A stretch of 64,000 bases of DNA from Pseudomonas resinovorans NBRC 106553 (lineage in GTDB: Bacteria > Pseudomonadota > Gammaproteobacteria > Pseudomonadales > Pseudomonadaceae): NCBI RefSeq assembly GCF_000412695.1, contig NC_021499.1:5456001-5520000 (forward strand), read 5' to 3'. Positions 17,211 to 25,925 of the stretch are shown here, one piece after another (the first letter of the stretch is position 1; each line of letters begins with the position of its first letter). The notes beneath the pieces were generated by a model. The model ran no database searches. It was not told the origin of the DNA and saw only the letters and a list, made by a program, of their open reading frames with translations. A program made the translations under genes and the position numbers.

Positions 17211-17426
17211 GGTACGCAGCACGCGGTACGCAAGCTGGTACGCAGGGAATCCGGGTAGTTAACAGAGCGCCTTAACAGACTGGTTAACAGCGAATCAGCC
17301 AGTTACCACGCAAGGTTTCCAAGGTGGTTACCACGGAAACCACATCTTCAGACGATACCTGGAGGCCTTCGAACTCCTGCTATCCGCTTGGTATCCAAGC
17401 CCGGTAGCCAAGCTTGGTATCCACGG
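17211..17426. repeat. Iteron-like array with 12-13 bp period
   Basis: Four families of short direct repeats follow one another: GGTACGCA(G/A) at 17211, 17225 and 17237; (G/C)TTAACAG at 17258, 17271 and 17283; GTTACCACG at 17302 and 17327 with a degenerate GTTTCCAAG at 17315; and GGTA(T/G)CCA at 17390, 17403 and 17416. Start-to-start distances are 11-14 bp, about one helical turn. The pattern resembles replication-origin iterons. Confidence 0.6.
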
Positions 17427-17484
17427 AAACAGCTAGCGGCCGCCCTCGACAATCGAGTGCAAACGCCCCCAGCAGCCTGGGATA

Positions 17485-17504
17485 TGTATCCCCTGATGTA
17501 TCCC
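17485..17504. repeat. Right arm-type direct repeats TGTATCCC
   Basis: TGTATCCC at 17485-17492 and 17497-17504 repeat the pair and 12 bp spacing seen at 4571 and 4583 near the left end of the element. They lie ~55-70 bp from the right attachment core. Confidence 0.6.
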
Positions 17505-17556
17505 AAATACTTTTTGATAATAAAAAACCCAGTATAAGCAATTACTTAGATAGCAC

Positions 17557-17581
17557 GTTCAAACAACCCCGGCCCACCAAA
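17557..17581 (+). other. attR: imperfect copy of ssrA 3' end
   Basis: GTTCAAACAACCCCGGCCCA then CCAAA matches the ssrA 3' end at 4433-4458 with three substitutions and one missing base. It marks the right border of a ~13.1 kb element. Confidence 0.7.
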
Positions 17582-17591
17582 AACCAAGACT

Positions 17592-17629
17592 AAGCCCTCG
17601 AACTTCCTAGCGAATTTCGGGGGCTTTTT
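17592..17629 (+). terminator. Displaced ssrA terminator
   Basis: AAGCCCTCGAA pairs with TTCGGGGGCTT, followed by TTTC and TTT. On the + strand nothing nearby needs terminating, but it lies directly after the copy of the ssrA 3' end. It is probably the ancestral ssrA terminator, pushed 13 kb away by the insertion. Confidence 0.65.
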
Positions 17630-17731
17630 CTTTGCGCGTCAGAAAGTATCGTCTCACGTGCAGTCAATGACGCTTCCCGAAGGAAGCGCGCAATGTCCGC
17701 ATGGCCTTGGTTTCGTAGAGACCTCCGAGCC

Positions 17732-19123
17732 TCAGGCTTCGGCCGTCGTAGCGGCCATGGACAACCAGCGCTCGGTGTCGGCGAGGGCACGCCCGAAGGT
17801 ATCCAGGACAAGCTGGATCTCCGCTTTCGTGGAAACGAGGGGCGGACAGAAGGCGATCGAGTCCCCCATCGCCCGGGTAATCATGCCGTGCTCCTGGGCC
17901 CGGCCCGCCAGGTAGCGGCCCAGCGTGCCAACGCTGCCCATCGGCGCCTTGGTCGTACGGTCGGCCACCAATTCCACCGCGGAGATCAGGCCACGGCCAC
18001 GCACCTCCCCCACCAGGGGGTGATCGGCGAAACGGGCCAATCCGGCCTGGAGCAGTTCCCCCATTTCGGCGGCATGTTCGACCAGGCGTTCTTCCTCGAT
18101 GATCCTGATGTTCTCCAGCGCCACGGCGGTCGCAACCGGGTGGCCACTCCCCGTGAAGCCGTGCCCGAGGGTACCGAAGGCATGGCTCTGGTCGGCGATG
18201 CCCTGGAAGACCTCCTCGTTGATCAGGATGGCCGCGATGGGCTGGTAGGAAGACGACAACTGCTTGGAGACCACCATGACATCCGGCTCGATGCCGAACG
18301 TCTCGCTGCCGAACATCCGGCCGGTACGGCCGAAGCCGCAGATGACTTCGTCGGCGACCACCAGGATGTCGTACTTGCGGCACACGGCCTGGATCTTGTC
18401 CCAGTAGGTGCGCGGCGGCACGATCACGCCGCCGGCGCCCATCAGCGGCTCACCGTAGAACGCCGCGATGGTTTCCGGACCTTCGCGAAGGATGACGCTC
18501 TCCAGCTCGGCGGCCAGACGATCAGCGAACTGCTCCTCGGTTTCCCCGGGCTTGGCGTAACGGTAGTGGTGCGGGCAACCGACATGCAGGAAGCCCGGCA
18601 GCGGCACGTCGAAGCCGCGCTGGTTGGCGGGCAGCCCGGTGAGGCTGGCGCTGACGGTGGTGATGCCGTGATAGGCGTTGAGGCGGCTGATGAATTTCTT
18701 CTTGGCCGGCTTGCCGATGGCGTTGTTGCGGTACCAGATCATCTTCACGACGGTGTCGTTGGCTTCCGAGCCCGAGTTGGTGAAGAACACCTTGCTCATC
18801 GGCACAGGGGCGAGCTCGATCAGCTTGTCCGCCAGCTCGATGCTGGGCGCATGGGCCTTGTGGCTGAACAGGTGATAGAACGGCAGCTTGCGCAGCTGTT
18901 GCTCCGCCGCCTTGATCAGGCGCTCGTTGCTGAACCCCAGGGCCACGCTCCAGAGACCCGACATGGCCTCCAGGTAGCGCTTGCCCTGGTCGTCGAAGAC
19001 GTAGACGCCCTCGCCGCGCTCGATGATCAGTGGCCCGATCTCCTGGTGCAGCCGGGCGTCGGTGTAGGGGTGAAGTTGATGCAGGATGTCCTGCTCGACG
19101 AGCGAAGGTTTCGACGGGTTCAT
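17732..19123 (-). CDS. Class III omega-amino acid:pyruvate aminotransferase (SpuC-like)
   Basis: This 463-residue PLP aminotransferase belongs to the putrescine/omega-amino acid:pyruvate group (SpuC-like). It has YLEAMSGLWSVALGFSN, FFTNSGSEANDTVVKM, the Asp in VVADEVICGFGRTG and the PLP Lys in VMVVSKQLSSSY. The ATG at 19123 is chosen; 28 further codons are open upstream but start in unlikely sequence. It lies downstream of an aldehyde dehydrogenase and a GATase in a leftward operon, an arrangement typical of polyamine or diamine degradation. It could convert a terminal amine to an aldehyde or accept an omega-amino acid; the substrate is not fixed by sequence. Confidence 0.88.
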   Translation of the reverse strand: MNPSKPSLVEQDILHQLHPYTDARLHQEIGPLIIERGEGVYVFDDQGKRYLEAMSGLWSVALGFSNERLIKAAEQQLRKLPFYHLFSHKAHAPSIELADKLIELAPVPMSKVFFTNSGSEANDTVVKMIWYRNNAIGKPAKKKFISRLNAYHGITTVSASLTGLPANQRGFDVPLPGFLHVGCPHHYRYAKPGETEEQFADRLAAELESVILREGPETIAAFYGEPLMGAGGVIVPPRTYWDKIQAVCRKYDILVVADEVICGFGRTGRMFGSETFGIEPDVMVVSKQLSSSYQPIAAILINEEVFQGIADQSHAFGTLGHGFTGSGHPVATAVALENIRIIEEERLVEHAAEMGELLQAGLARFADHPLVGEVRGRGLISAVELVADRTTKAPMGSVGTLGRYLAGRAQEHGMITRAMGDSIAFCPPLVSTKAEIQLVLDTFGRALADTERWLSMAATTAEA

Positions 19124-19229
19124 GACTCGGGACTCCGGGGGACGGGACTCAGGCAAGCCCGCCAAGGCTCCGGAGGACGGTCTCCGGGCCCTGGTCGGGT
19201 CATTCATCGCAGGTGGGGCGGCTCTTGTT

Positions 19230-20723
19230 TCAGAGCTTGATCCAGGTGGCTTTCAGCTCGGTGTACTTGTCGAAGGCATGCAGGGACTTGTCGCGGCCGT
19301 TGCCGGACTGCTTGAAGCCACCGAAGGGCGCGGTCATGTCGCCACCGTCGTACTGGTTGATCCACACGCTGCCGGCGCGCAGGGCCTTGCCGACCAGGTG
19401 GGCGCGGGACAGGTTGTTGGTCCACACCGCCGCGGCCAGGCCGTAGATGGTGTCGTTGGCGATGGCGACGGCTTCTTCCTCGCTGTCGAAGGCGATCACC
19501 GAGAGCACCGGGCCGAAGATTTCTTCCTTGGCGATGCGCATGGCGTTGTCCACGCCGTCGAAGATGGTCGGCTCGACGTAGGTGCCGCCGGTCTCTTCCA
19601 GCACGCGCTTGCCGCCGGCCACCAGCTTGGCGCCGTCGTCATGGCCGGCCTGGATGTAGGACAGCACGTTGTTCATCTGGGTGGTGTCCACCAGGGCGCC
19701 GACGTTGGTCGCCGGGTCCAGCGGGTTGCCCGGCTTCCAGGCCTTGATCGCCTCGACCACCATGGGCACGAACTGGTCCTTGATGGAACGCTCCACCAAG
19801 AGGCGCGAGCCGGCGGTGCAGACTTCGCCCTGGTTGAAGGCGATGGCGCCAGCGGCGGCTTCGGCGGCGGCCTGCAGGTCAGGGGCGTCGGCGAAGACGA
19901 TGTTCGGGCTCTTGCCGCCGGCTTCCAGCCAGACGCGCTTCATGTTGGATTCGCCGGCGTAGATCATCAGTTGCTTGGCGATCCTGGTGGAGCCGGTGAA
20001 CACCAGGGTGTCGACGTCCATGTGCAGGGCCAGGGCCTTGCCCACGGTGTGGCCGAAGCCCGGCAGCACGTTGAGCACGCCAGCCGGGATACCGGCCTCG
20101 ATGGCCAGCTGGGCCAGGCGAATGGCGGTCAGCGGCGACTTCTCGGACGGCTTGAGCACCACCGAGTTACCGGTGGACAGGGCCGGGCCGAGCTTCCAGC
20201 AGGTCATCAGCAGGGGGAAGTTCCACGGCACGATGGCAGCGACCACGCCCACCGGCTCGCGGGTCACCAGACCCAGCTCGTTGTGCGGGGTGGCGGCGAC
20301 TTCGTCGTAGATCTTGTCGATGGCTTCGCCGCTCCAGCGGATGGCACTGGAGGCGGCCGGCACGTCGACGCTCAGCGAGTCGCTGATCGGCTTGCCCATG
20401 TCCAGGGTTTCCAGCAGCGCCAGCTCTTCGGCGTGGGCGTCGATCAGGTCGGCAAAGCGGATCATCACGGCCTTGCGCTTGACCGGCGCCAGGCGCGACC
20501 AGACACCGGACTCGAACACGGCACGGGCATCCCTCACCGCCAGCTCGGCATCGGCCAGGTCACAGCTGGCGACCTGGCCCAGCAGACGGCCGTCGACCGG
20601 GCTGATGCAGTCGAAGGTCTCGCCGGAGACGGCACCGGTGTACTCGCCATGGATGAAGGCGCGGGTTTCGATCTGCACGGTCTTGGCGCGTTGTTCCCAG
20701 TCAGCACGGGTCAGGGTGGTCAT
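19230..20723 (-). CDS. NAD(P)+ aldehyde dehydrogenase (PuuC/KauB-like)
   Basis: This 497-residue aldehyde dehydrogenase resembles gamma-glutamyl-gamma-aminobutyraldehyde dehydrogenase (PuuC) and KauB. Visible motifs are the cofactor site PWNFPLLMTCWKLGPAL, the catalytic Glu in WLEAGGKSPNIVFADA and the catalytic Cys in FNQGEVCTAGSRLLVE. The ATG at 20723 follows AAAGGAGAGCTCC. It lies between the GATase (upstream) and the aminotransferase (downstream) on the same strand. It probably oxidises an amino- or gamma-glutamylamino-aldehyde to the acid. Confidence 0.92.
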   Translation of the reverse strand: MTTLTRADWEQRAKTVQIETRAFIHGEYTGAVSGETFDCISPVDGRLLGQVASCDLADAELAVRDARAVFESGVWSRLAPVKRKAVMIRFADLIDAHAEELALLETLDMGKPISDSLSVDVPAASSAIRWSGEAIDKIYDEVAATPHNELGLVTREPVGVVAAIVPWNFPLLMTCWKLGPALSTGNSVVLKPSEKSPLTAIRLAQLAIEAGIPAGVLNVLPGFGHTVGKALALHMDVDTLVFTGSTRIAKQLMIYAGESNMKRVWLEAGGKSPNIVFADAPDLQAAAEAAAGAIAFNQGEVCTAGSRLLVERSIKDQFVPMVVEAIKAWKPGNPLDPATNVGALVDTTQMNNVLSYIQAGHDDGAKLVAGGKRVLEETGGTYVEPTIFDGVDNAMRIAKEEIFGPVLSVIAFDSEEEAVAIANDTIYGLAAAVWTNNLSRAHLVGKALRAGSVWINQYDGGDMTAPFGGFKQSGNGRDKSLHAFDKYTELKATWIKL

Positions 20724-20802
20724 GGAGCTCTCCTTTTTGTAGTGATACGGCATCGCAGGCTGTTCCCGAGTCGCGGCGACCCGAGAATTACCGAGGCAGG
20801 CC

Positions 20803-21480
20803 TCAGATGTGGTTGAGGAAGTCGCGGAGCAACTCCCTGCAATTGGCGCGGTTATCCGGCTCGCGGGCCTCGATTTCCATGCGCATGCGCTCCGGCAGGT
20901 CCCCCGCCGAGGCGAGGAACTTCCGCCCCTCCTCCGTTTCGCGCCAGTAGGCAGTCCAGGTATCGAACATCCGCGCATCGATTTCGGGATGGAACTGCAC
21001 GCCCATCGAGCGCCCCATGCGGTACGCCTGTGCCGCGAGCTCGGTCTTGCCCAGCAGCGTGGCCCCGGGTGGCGGCGTGAAGGCATCGAAATGGAAGTTC
21101 AGCCACGGCCCCTTGTGGGCCCAACCATCGGGGGTCTCCAGCGGCGTCCAGCCGATTTCCGGTGCCGAATTCCGATAGACCTGGCCACCCAGCGAACGAG
21201 CCAGCAGCTGGCTGCCGAAGCAGATCCCCAGTGTCGGCACGCCCCGCGCCTGCACCGCCTGGAGCCATGCCAGTTCGGGGGCGAGCCAGGGTAGCCGGTG
21301 GTCGTAGGCGGACTCGGGGCTGCCCATCACCACGGCCAGCTCCAGGCCCTCCGGATCCGGCAGCCCAGCTGAAACCGGGGTGACCTCCAGGGGGATACCG
21401 AGCTCGGCGAACAGGTCCGGGAGGCTACCGGCCACGTCGGTATCGGAATGGATGATGGCTACGGCACGGGCGGGTTTCAT
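20803..21480 (-). CDS. Class I glutamine amidotransferase-like hydrolase 1
   Basis: This 225-residue GATase1-fold protein has the full catalytic triad: Cys87 in LGICFGSQ, His164 and Glu166 in VQFHPEID. Stand-alone GATases of this kind in amine-degradation loci are thought to hydrolyse gamma-glutamyl amides, like PuuD, rather than serve a synthetase. It is first in the leftward operon GATase-ALDH-aminotransferase. The start at 21480 follows AAGGATC. A second, divergent GATase lies at 24897-25616. Confidence 0.85.
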   Translation of the reverse strand: MKPARAVAIIHSDTDVAGSLPDLFAELGIPLEVTPVSAGLPDPEGLELAVVMGSPESAYDHRLPWLAPELAWLQAVQARGVPTLGICFGSQLLARSLGGQVYRNSAPEIGWTPLETPDGWAHKGPWLNFHFDAFTPPPGATLLGKTELAAQAYRMGRSMGVQFHPEIDARMFDTWTAYWRETEEGRKFLASAGDLPERMRMEIEAREPDNRANCRELLRDFLNHI

Positions 21481-21506
21481 GGGTGATCCTTGGCAAGAAC
21501 AAAACT

Positions 21507-21525
21507 TATGAAACCATATCTTAAA
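21507..21525. promoter_or_regulatory. Operator-like repeat, copy 1 (leftward operon)
   Basis: TATGAAACCATATCTTAAA matches the core of the two near-identical repeats at 21645 and 25795 in 17 of 19 positions. It lies 27 bp upstream of the GATase start, so a regulator bound here could control the leftward operon. Confidence 0.55.
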
Positions 21526-21644
21526 GATATTTTTCTGCCAATCCCCCTGTAAAACCCCCTGCTGTGCCACGCCCACGGACCTTCCAGAGCACCCGCATCT
21601 GCCCTTCTTTCAACGACTTCGGGCAGGAGCAGGCAAAAATCCTA

Positions 21645-21673
21645 TTGAAAGATATAAAACCATATTTTAAATT
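21645..21673 (+). promoter_or_regulatory. Promoter/operator repeat, copy 2 (P450 operon)
   Basis: TTGAAAGATATAAAACCATA then TTTTAAATT is identical to bases 25795-25823; with flanks about 38 bp match with two differences. It contains a plausible -35 (TTGAAA) and a -10-like TAAATT at 17 bp spacing, overlapping the AT-rich core TATAAAACCATATTTTAAA. It lies ~130 bp upstream of the P450 start. Confidence 0.65.
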
Positions 21674-21802
21674 GAAGACATCCACCCCCAATGGAAGGCC
21701 GCCAAAGGCCTTTCCGGGAGAAACAAACGGCGTAGCGCAAAGCCTGGGGACGACCCGAGAGAGTCCACCCCAGAAGCCTTTAACAAGATCGGAGGTGTCC
21801 CA

Positions 21803-23017
21803 ATGTCATCCAGTGCCCCAACCACGCTCGAGGCCGCGCCATATCTTGATGTGGCCGATCCGTCCTTCTCCATGCGCTCCGAGGCGGTTGCCCAGGCGCG
21901 CGAGCAGAGCTGGTTCGCCCGCACGCCTTACGGCATCGCGGTACTGCGCTACGACGAGGTGAACGCCCTGATCCGCGACCAGCGCCTGCGCCAGGGCAGC
22001 TATGCCTGGCCCGCCCACAACAAGGCGACCGGGAGCTTCGCGGACTGGTGGGTGCGCATGCTGCTGAGCCGTGAAGGGGCCGATCACTCCCGCCTGCGTC
22101 GCCTGGCCAACCCGGCCTTCTCGCCCAAGCTGGTGCGCAAGATGACCCCCGAATTCCAGGAAATGGCCAACGAGATCATCGACGGCTTCATCGATGCCGG
22201 CCATTGCGAGTTCGTCTCCGAGTTCTCCGAGCCCTATGCCACCCAGGTCATCTGCTCGTTGCTGGGGCTGCCCCGCAGCGAATGGCGCGGCCTGGCCGAG
22301 TTGGCGGTGGACATGGGCCTGGCCCTGGGCGTGACCTTCAAGCAGGACGAAGCACAGATCAACGCCGCCACCGACAAGATGTACGGCTACGCGAAGACCG
22401 CAGTGGAAACCCTGAAGCAGAACGGCCTGAGCGAGGACTTCCTGAGCATGCTGGTCAGGGCCAACGAGGAGGACAAGGCAGCCCTGAGCGACCAGGAGCT
22501 GTACGACATGATCATCCTCGCCATCTTCGGCGGCATCGATACCACGCGGAACCAGATCGCCCTGGCCATGGACACCTTCGTCCAGCACCCCGACCAGTGG
22601 AAGCTGCTGGGCGAGCAGCCCGACCTCGCGCGGGCCGCCGTAGAGGAAGTGATGCGCGTGCGCCCCACCGTCACCTGGGTCACTCGTGAGGCACTGGAGG
22701 ACTTCAACTACCAGGGCCTGGACATCAAGAAGGGCACCACCGTCCACCTCTTCAGCCAGGCCGCCGGCACCGACCCGAAAGCCTTCGAGAACCCCGGTTT
22801 CGACATCACCGCCAAGCGCCAGCCGCACTTCGGCTTCGGCGCCGGTGCCCACCACTGCATCGGCCACTTCATCGCCCGTGGCGACATGACCGAGGCGCTG
22901 AGCCTGCTCGCGCAACGCCTGCACAATCCGGCCTACGACGGCGACGTGAAATGGCTGCCCGACAGCGGCAACACCGGCGCCATCAGCATGCCGATGAAAT
23001 TCGACCGAGGCGCCTGA
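21803..23017 (+). CDS. Cytochrome P450 monooxygenase
   Basis: This 404-residue soluble bacterial P450 shows the oxygen-activation I-helix motif GGIDTT (243-248), the ExxR pair Glu282/Arg285 and the heme-thiolate Cys352 in GFGAGAHHCIG. A strong GGAGG site lies in front of the ATG at 21803. It heads an operon with its own reductase (3 bp downstream), flavodoxin and a GATase. The surrounding glutamine-synthetase-like, aldehyde dehydrogenase and aminotransferase genes point to an amine as substrate, as in the mycobacterial morpholine/piperidine P450 loci. I cannot assign the CYP family by eye, and the substrate is inference. Confidence 0.93.
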   Translation: MSSSAPTTLEAAPYLDVADPSFSMRSEAVAQAREQSWFARTPYGIAVLRYDEVNALIRDQRLRQGSYAWPAHNKATGSFADWWVRMLLSREGADHSRLRRLANPAFSPKLVRKMTPEFQEMANEIIDGFIDAGHCEFVSEFSEPYATQVICSLLGLPRSEWRGLAELAVDMGLALGVTFKQDEAQINAATDKMYGYAKTAVETLKQNGLSEDFLSMLVRANEEDKAALSDQELYDMIILAIFGGIDTTRNQIALAMDTFVQHPDQWKLLGEQPDLARAAVEEVMRVRPTVTWVTREALEDFNYQGLDIKKGTTVHLFSQAAGTDPKAFENPGFDITAKRQPHFGFGAGAHHCIGHFIARGDMTEALSLLAQRLHNPAYDGDVKWLPDSGNTGAISMPMKFDRGA

Positions 23018-23019
23018 CC

Positions 23020-24315
23020 ATGGCCAGCCCAACTGTGGCGATAGTCGGCACCGGCCCCTCGGGGTGCTACGTGGCCCAGGCGCTTCGCAAGGAGTGGCCC
23101 GAAGCCGAGATCGTGATGCTCGACCGACTGCCCGTACCCTACGGACTCGTGCGCTACGGCGTGGCGCCCGACCACCCCGGCACCAAGGCGGTCACCCGGC
23201 AGTTCGAGCGCCTGTTCGAGCGGGAAGGAATCCGCTTCGTCGGCAACCTGGAGATCGGCAAGGACCTGTCGCTGGACGAGCTTCGCCGCGCCTGCGACAT
23301 CGTCGTGCTCGCCACCGGCCTGTACGGCGACCGCCCGCTGGGCATCCCGGGCGACGACCTGGAGCGGGTCTACGGCGCGGGCCGCATGACCCGCCTGTTC
23401 AACGACCATCCCGATGAAGTGGATTTCGTGCCGCGACTGGGCAGGCGCACGGTGATTGTCGGCAACGGCAACGTCGCCATCGACCTGCTGCGACTGCTCG
23501 CCAAGTCCCATGACGAGTTCGAGGGTTCCGACCTCTCGGACGAGTCCCTCACCCACCTGCTTTCGGCGCCGCTCGACTCCATCGACATCGTCGGCCGCTC
23601 GCCGGCGGCGCTGGCCAAGTTCGACACCGTGATGGTCAAGGAGCTGGCCAAGCTGGCCAACGTACGCTTCGAAATCGGCGCCGGCTCCGCACTGGCCCAG
23701 GCCGCCAATCCGCAGGAGCAGGCGAAGGTCGAGGCGATCCTGGCCCTGCGTGAAGTCGGTGGCCCGCCGACGCCGGGACAGACCCAGGTGACCTTCCACT
23801 TCGGCTGGGTTCCCGAGGCCATCCACGGCGAGCAGCGGGTCGAAGGAATCTCTTTCGTCGGCGCCGCTGACGCCCGGCAACGCATCCGCCTGGATGCCGA
23901 TAGCGTGATCACCGCCATCGGCTTCCAGGAGCACGCCGACTCCATACTCAGCCGCGGCGCGCTGTCCGGCGCGGCCACCGACATCGACTCAGGCGTCCTG
24001 GCCAGCGGCCTCTACTGCGCAGGCTGGTTCAGGCGCGGGCCGAGCGGAACCATCCCGGAGAACCGGGCCGATTCCAAGCGCGTCGCCGACACCATCGTCC
24101 AGGCCGTCGCCGAGGGAGCGCTGGCACTCGGCAAGCCGGGCTTCAGCGCCTTCGCCGATACCGTCAAGACGCGCCTGGTCAGCTACCAGGGCTGGAAACG
24201 CATCGACGAGGCCGAACTGCGCAGCGCCCCCGATGGGCGAGTGCGCCGCAAGGTAAGAAACAGATCCGACATGCTGAGCATCGCTCACGAGAACTTCCCG
24301 GGAGTCCAACAATGA
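23020..24315 (+). CDS. NADP+ ferredoxin/flavodoxin reductase, adrenodoxin-reductase type
   Basis: This 431-residue FAD protein is of the FprA/adrenodoxin reductase type. It has the dinucleotide motif VAIVGTGPSGCYVAQAL at the N terminus, the family signature PYGLVRYGVAPDHP, a second nucleotide-binding motif VIVGNGNVAIDLLRLL and the C-terminal GWFRRGPSGTIPENR. It would pass electrons from NAD(P)H to the flavodoxin encoded next and then to the P450. The start at 23020 lies 2 bp after the P450 stop; the stop overlaps the flavodoxin start (ATGA). Pairing this reductase type with a flavodoxin rather than a ferredoxin is uncommon. Confidence 0.9.
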   Translation: MASPTVAIVGTGPSGCYVAQALRKEWPEAEIVMLDRLPVPYGLVRYGVAPDHPGTKAVTRQFERLFEREGIRFVGNLEIGKDLSLDELRRACDIVVLATGLYGDRPLGIPGDDLERVYGAGRMTRLFNDHPDEVDFVPRLGRRTVIVGNGNVAIDLLRLLAKSHDEFEGSDLSDESLTHLLSAPLDSIDIVGRSPAALAKFDTVMVKELAKLANVRFEIGAGSALAQAANPQEQAKVEAILALREVGGPPTPGQTQVTFHFGWVPEAIHGEQRVEGISFVGAADARQRIRLDADSVITAIGFQEHADSILSRGALSGAATDIDSGVLASGLYCAGWFRRGPSGTIPENRADSKRVADTIVQAVAEGALALGKPGFSAFADTVKTRLVSYQGWKRIDEAELRSAPDGRVRRKVRNRSDMLSIAHENFPGVQQ

Positions 24316-24752
24316 ACATTCAAGTCCTCTTCGGCACCGAAACCGGCAACGCGGAAATGGTCGCCGACGACATCGTCGACGCCCTGGCCCACGAGGTGGA
24401 GATATCCGCCACGGACATGTCGAAGTTCCAGGTGGCGGGGCTGAACGCCGAAACCTTCTACATCGTCGTCTGCTCCACCTACGGCGATGGCGAACTGCCG
24501 AACTCCGCCCAGCCCTTCTTCGCGGCGCTGGAGAGCGAGAAGCCGGACCTCGCGGGGCTGCGCTTCGCAGTGTTCGGGCTGGGCGACAGCTTCTACGCGA
24601 CCTTCAACCGCGGCAGCGAGATCATCGCCGAACGCCTGGTCGCCCTGGGTGGCCGGCAGGTGGGTGAGCGCGGCGCGCACGATGCCTCCAGCGGCGAACT
24701 GCCCGGCGATATCGCGATGCAGTGGGCCAAGGAAATCCTCGCGGCAATCTGA
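24312..24752 (+). CDS. Flavodoxin (P450 redox partner)
   Basis: This 146-residue FMN flavodoxin is of the MioC/reductase-domain type. The FMN phosphate loop is FGTETGNAE, the isoalloxazine loops are STYGDGELP and FGLGDSFYATF. It overlaps the reductase by four bases and is translated with it, so it is very probably the electron carrier to the P450, as cindoxin is for P450cin. The sequence has no transmembrane or iron-sulfur motif. Confidence 0.92.
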   Translation: MNIQVLFGTETGNAEMVADDIVDALAHEVEISATDMSKFQVAGLNAETFYIVVCSTYGDGELPNSAQPFFAALESEKPDLAGLRFAVFGLGDSFYATFNRGSEIIAERLVALGGRQVGERGAHDASSGELPGDIAMQWAKEILAAI

Positions 24753-24896
24753 ACGAACCGGACCGCCCGACGCCACCAATCCGGCGCGTAGGGCGGCGTC
24801 CCGTTGTAGGATGCAGGACCGCCCAACAACTTCCGCGCAACAACGCCGGTGCCGGGTGCATGATGAGCACGCCCCGGCCCGTGCTGAAGGTGAACC

Positions 24897-25616
24897 ATGA
24901 CTTCCAAGACACTCAACATCTGCATCCTCGAGAATGGGCAGACGCCGGACGACCTGGTCGGCGAATTCGGTTCGTACCCCTCGATGATCGAACGCTGGAT
25001 CGCCCCCTTCCTGCCGGACGCCACGTTCACCTACATCTCGCCGGTCGCGGGCGAAACCCTCCCCGAGTCCGACGCGTTCGACGGCTACATCCTCTCCGGC
25101 TCCAAGTACAGCGCCTATGAACGCGCCCCCTGGATGCTGGCGCTCATCGAGTTCCTGCAGGCGCTCAAGGCACGGTCCATCCCGGTCTTCGGCATCTGCT
25201 TCGGCCACCAGATCATGGCCGACGCCTACGGCGGCCAGACCACCAAGGCCAAGAACGGCTGGGGCGTCGGCGCCCAGCACTACGAATACCTGGAGAACGC
25301 CGGCCCGTCGGCCGCGGCCGCCTACATCTTCCACCAGGACCAGGTGACCACCCTGCCTCCCGGCGCGACCTGCATCGGCGGTTCCTTCCACTGCCTTAAT
25401 GGTGTGATTTCATATGATTTTCCGGCCCTCTCGGTGCAGTACCACCCCGAGTTCACGGCCGCGTACATCCACGCCCTGGCGACCAAGTTCCGCGGTTCGC
25501 TACTGCCGGAAACGGTCTCCCAGGGTGCGCTGGACAGCATCGAGAGCCTTGAAGTCGACAACCGGCAGATAGCCGACTGGGCTGCGTCGTTCTTCCGCGA
25601 ACACGCCAAACCCTGA
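24897..25616 (+). CDS. Class I glutamine amidotransferase-like hydrolase 2
   Basis: This 239-residue GATase1 protein has the intact triad Cys101 (FGICFGHQ), His183 and Glu185 (QYHPEF). It lies 144 bp after the flavodoxin on the same strand with an AAGGTGA ribosome-binding site. It is only distantly similar to the GATase at 20803-21480 in the same locus, so the two may act on different gamma-glutamyl compounds. Its likely role, by analogy with PuuD, is release of glutamate from a gamma-glutamylated intermediate. Confidence 0.85.
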   Translation: MTSKTLNICILENGQTPDDLVGEFGSYPSMIERWIAPFLPDATFTYISPVAGETLPESDAFDGYILSGSKYSAYERAPWMLALIEFLQALKARSIPVFGICFGHQIMADAYGGQTTKAKNGWGVGAQHYEYLENAGPSAAAAYIFHQDQVTTLPPGATCIGGSFHCLNGVISYDFPALSVQYHPEFTAAYIHALATKFRGSLLPETVSQGALDSIESLEVDNRQIADWAASFFREHAKP

Positions 25617-25794
25617 TTCCACGGGGCTTTGCCACGTCGTGCCGGCCATTTCGGTGGGCACGACCGCCGCCATTCCAGCTTCATCTTCCCCTCGCTGAGC
25701 CACTGAGCACGGCGGACGCATTCCCGCGTTTCCGCTGATTTCCGCTCGCCTCCGAAACACGAATTCCTCCCCATCGATTTCGTAAAAAAACCTG

Positions 25795-25823
25795 TTGAAA
25801 GATATAAAACCATATTTTAAATT
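25795..25823 (+). promoter_or_regulatory. Promoter/operator repeat, copy 3 (GS operon)
   Basis: These bases are identical to 21645-21673, about 100 bp upstream of the glutamine-synthetase-like gene. The surrounding intergenic DNA (25617-25794) holds no gene; a stretch of seven A residues directly precedes the repeat. Near-exact conservation in two intergenic regions suggests one regulator, most simply the FadR-type protein encoded at 28270. Confidence 0.65.
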
Positions 25824-25925
25824 TAAATCGTTCCTGCCAGGCATCGACAGAGGCCACCAGAGCAGGAGTAACAAGAATCAAGCAGCCGCCGAGCCTTGCG
25901 AACGCTGCGCCAGAGGAGAACGCCA

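Noticed and set aside
19086..20816. 576-codon + strand frame opposite the aldehyde dehydrogenase
   Set aside because: It is an antisense shadow; the minus-strand frame carries all catalytic dehydrogenase motifs.
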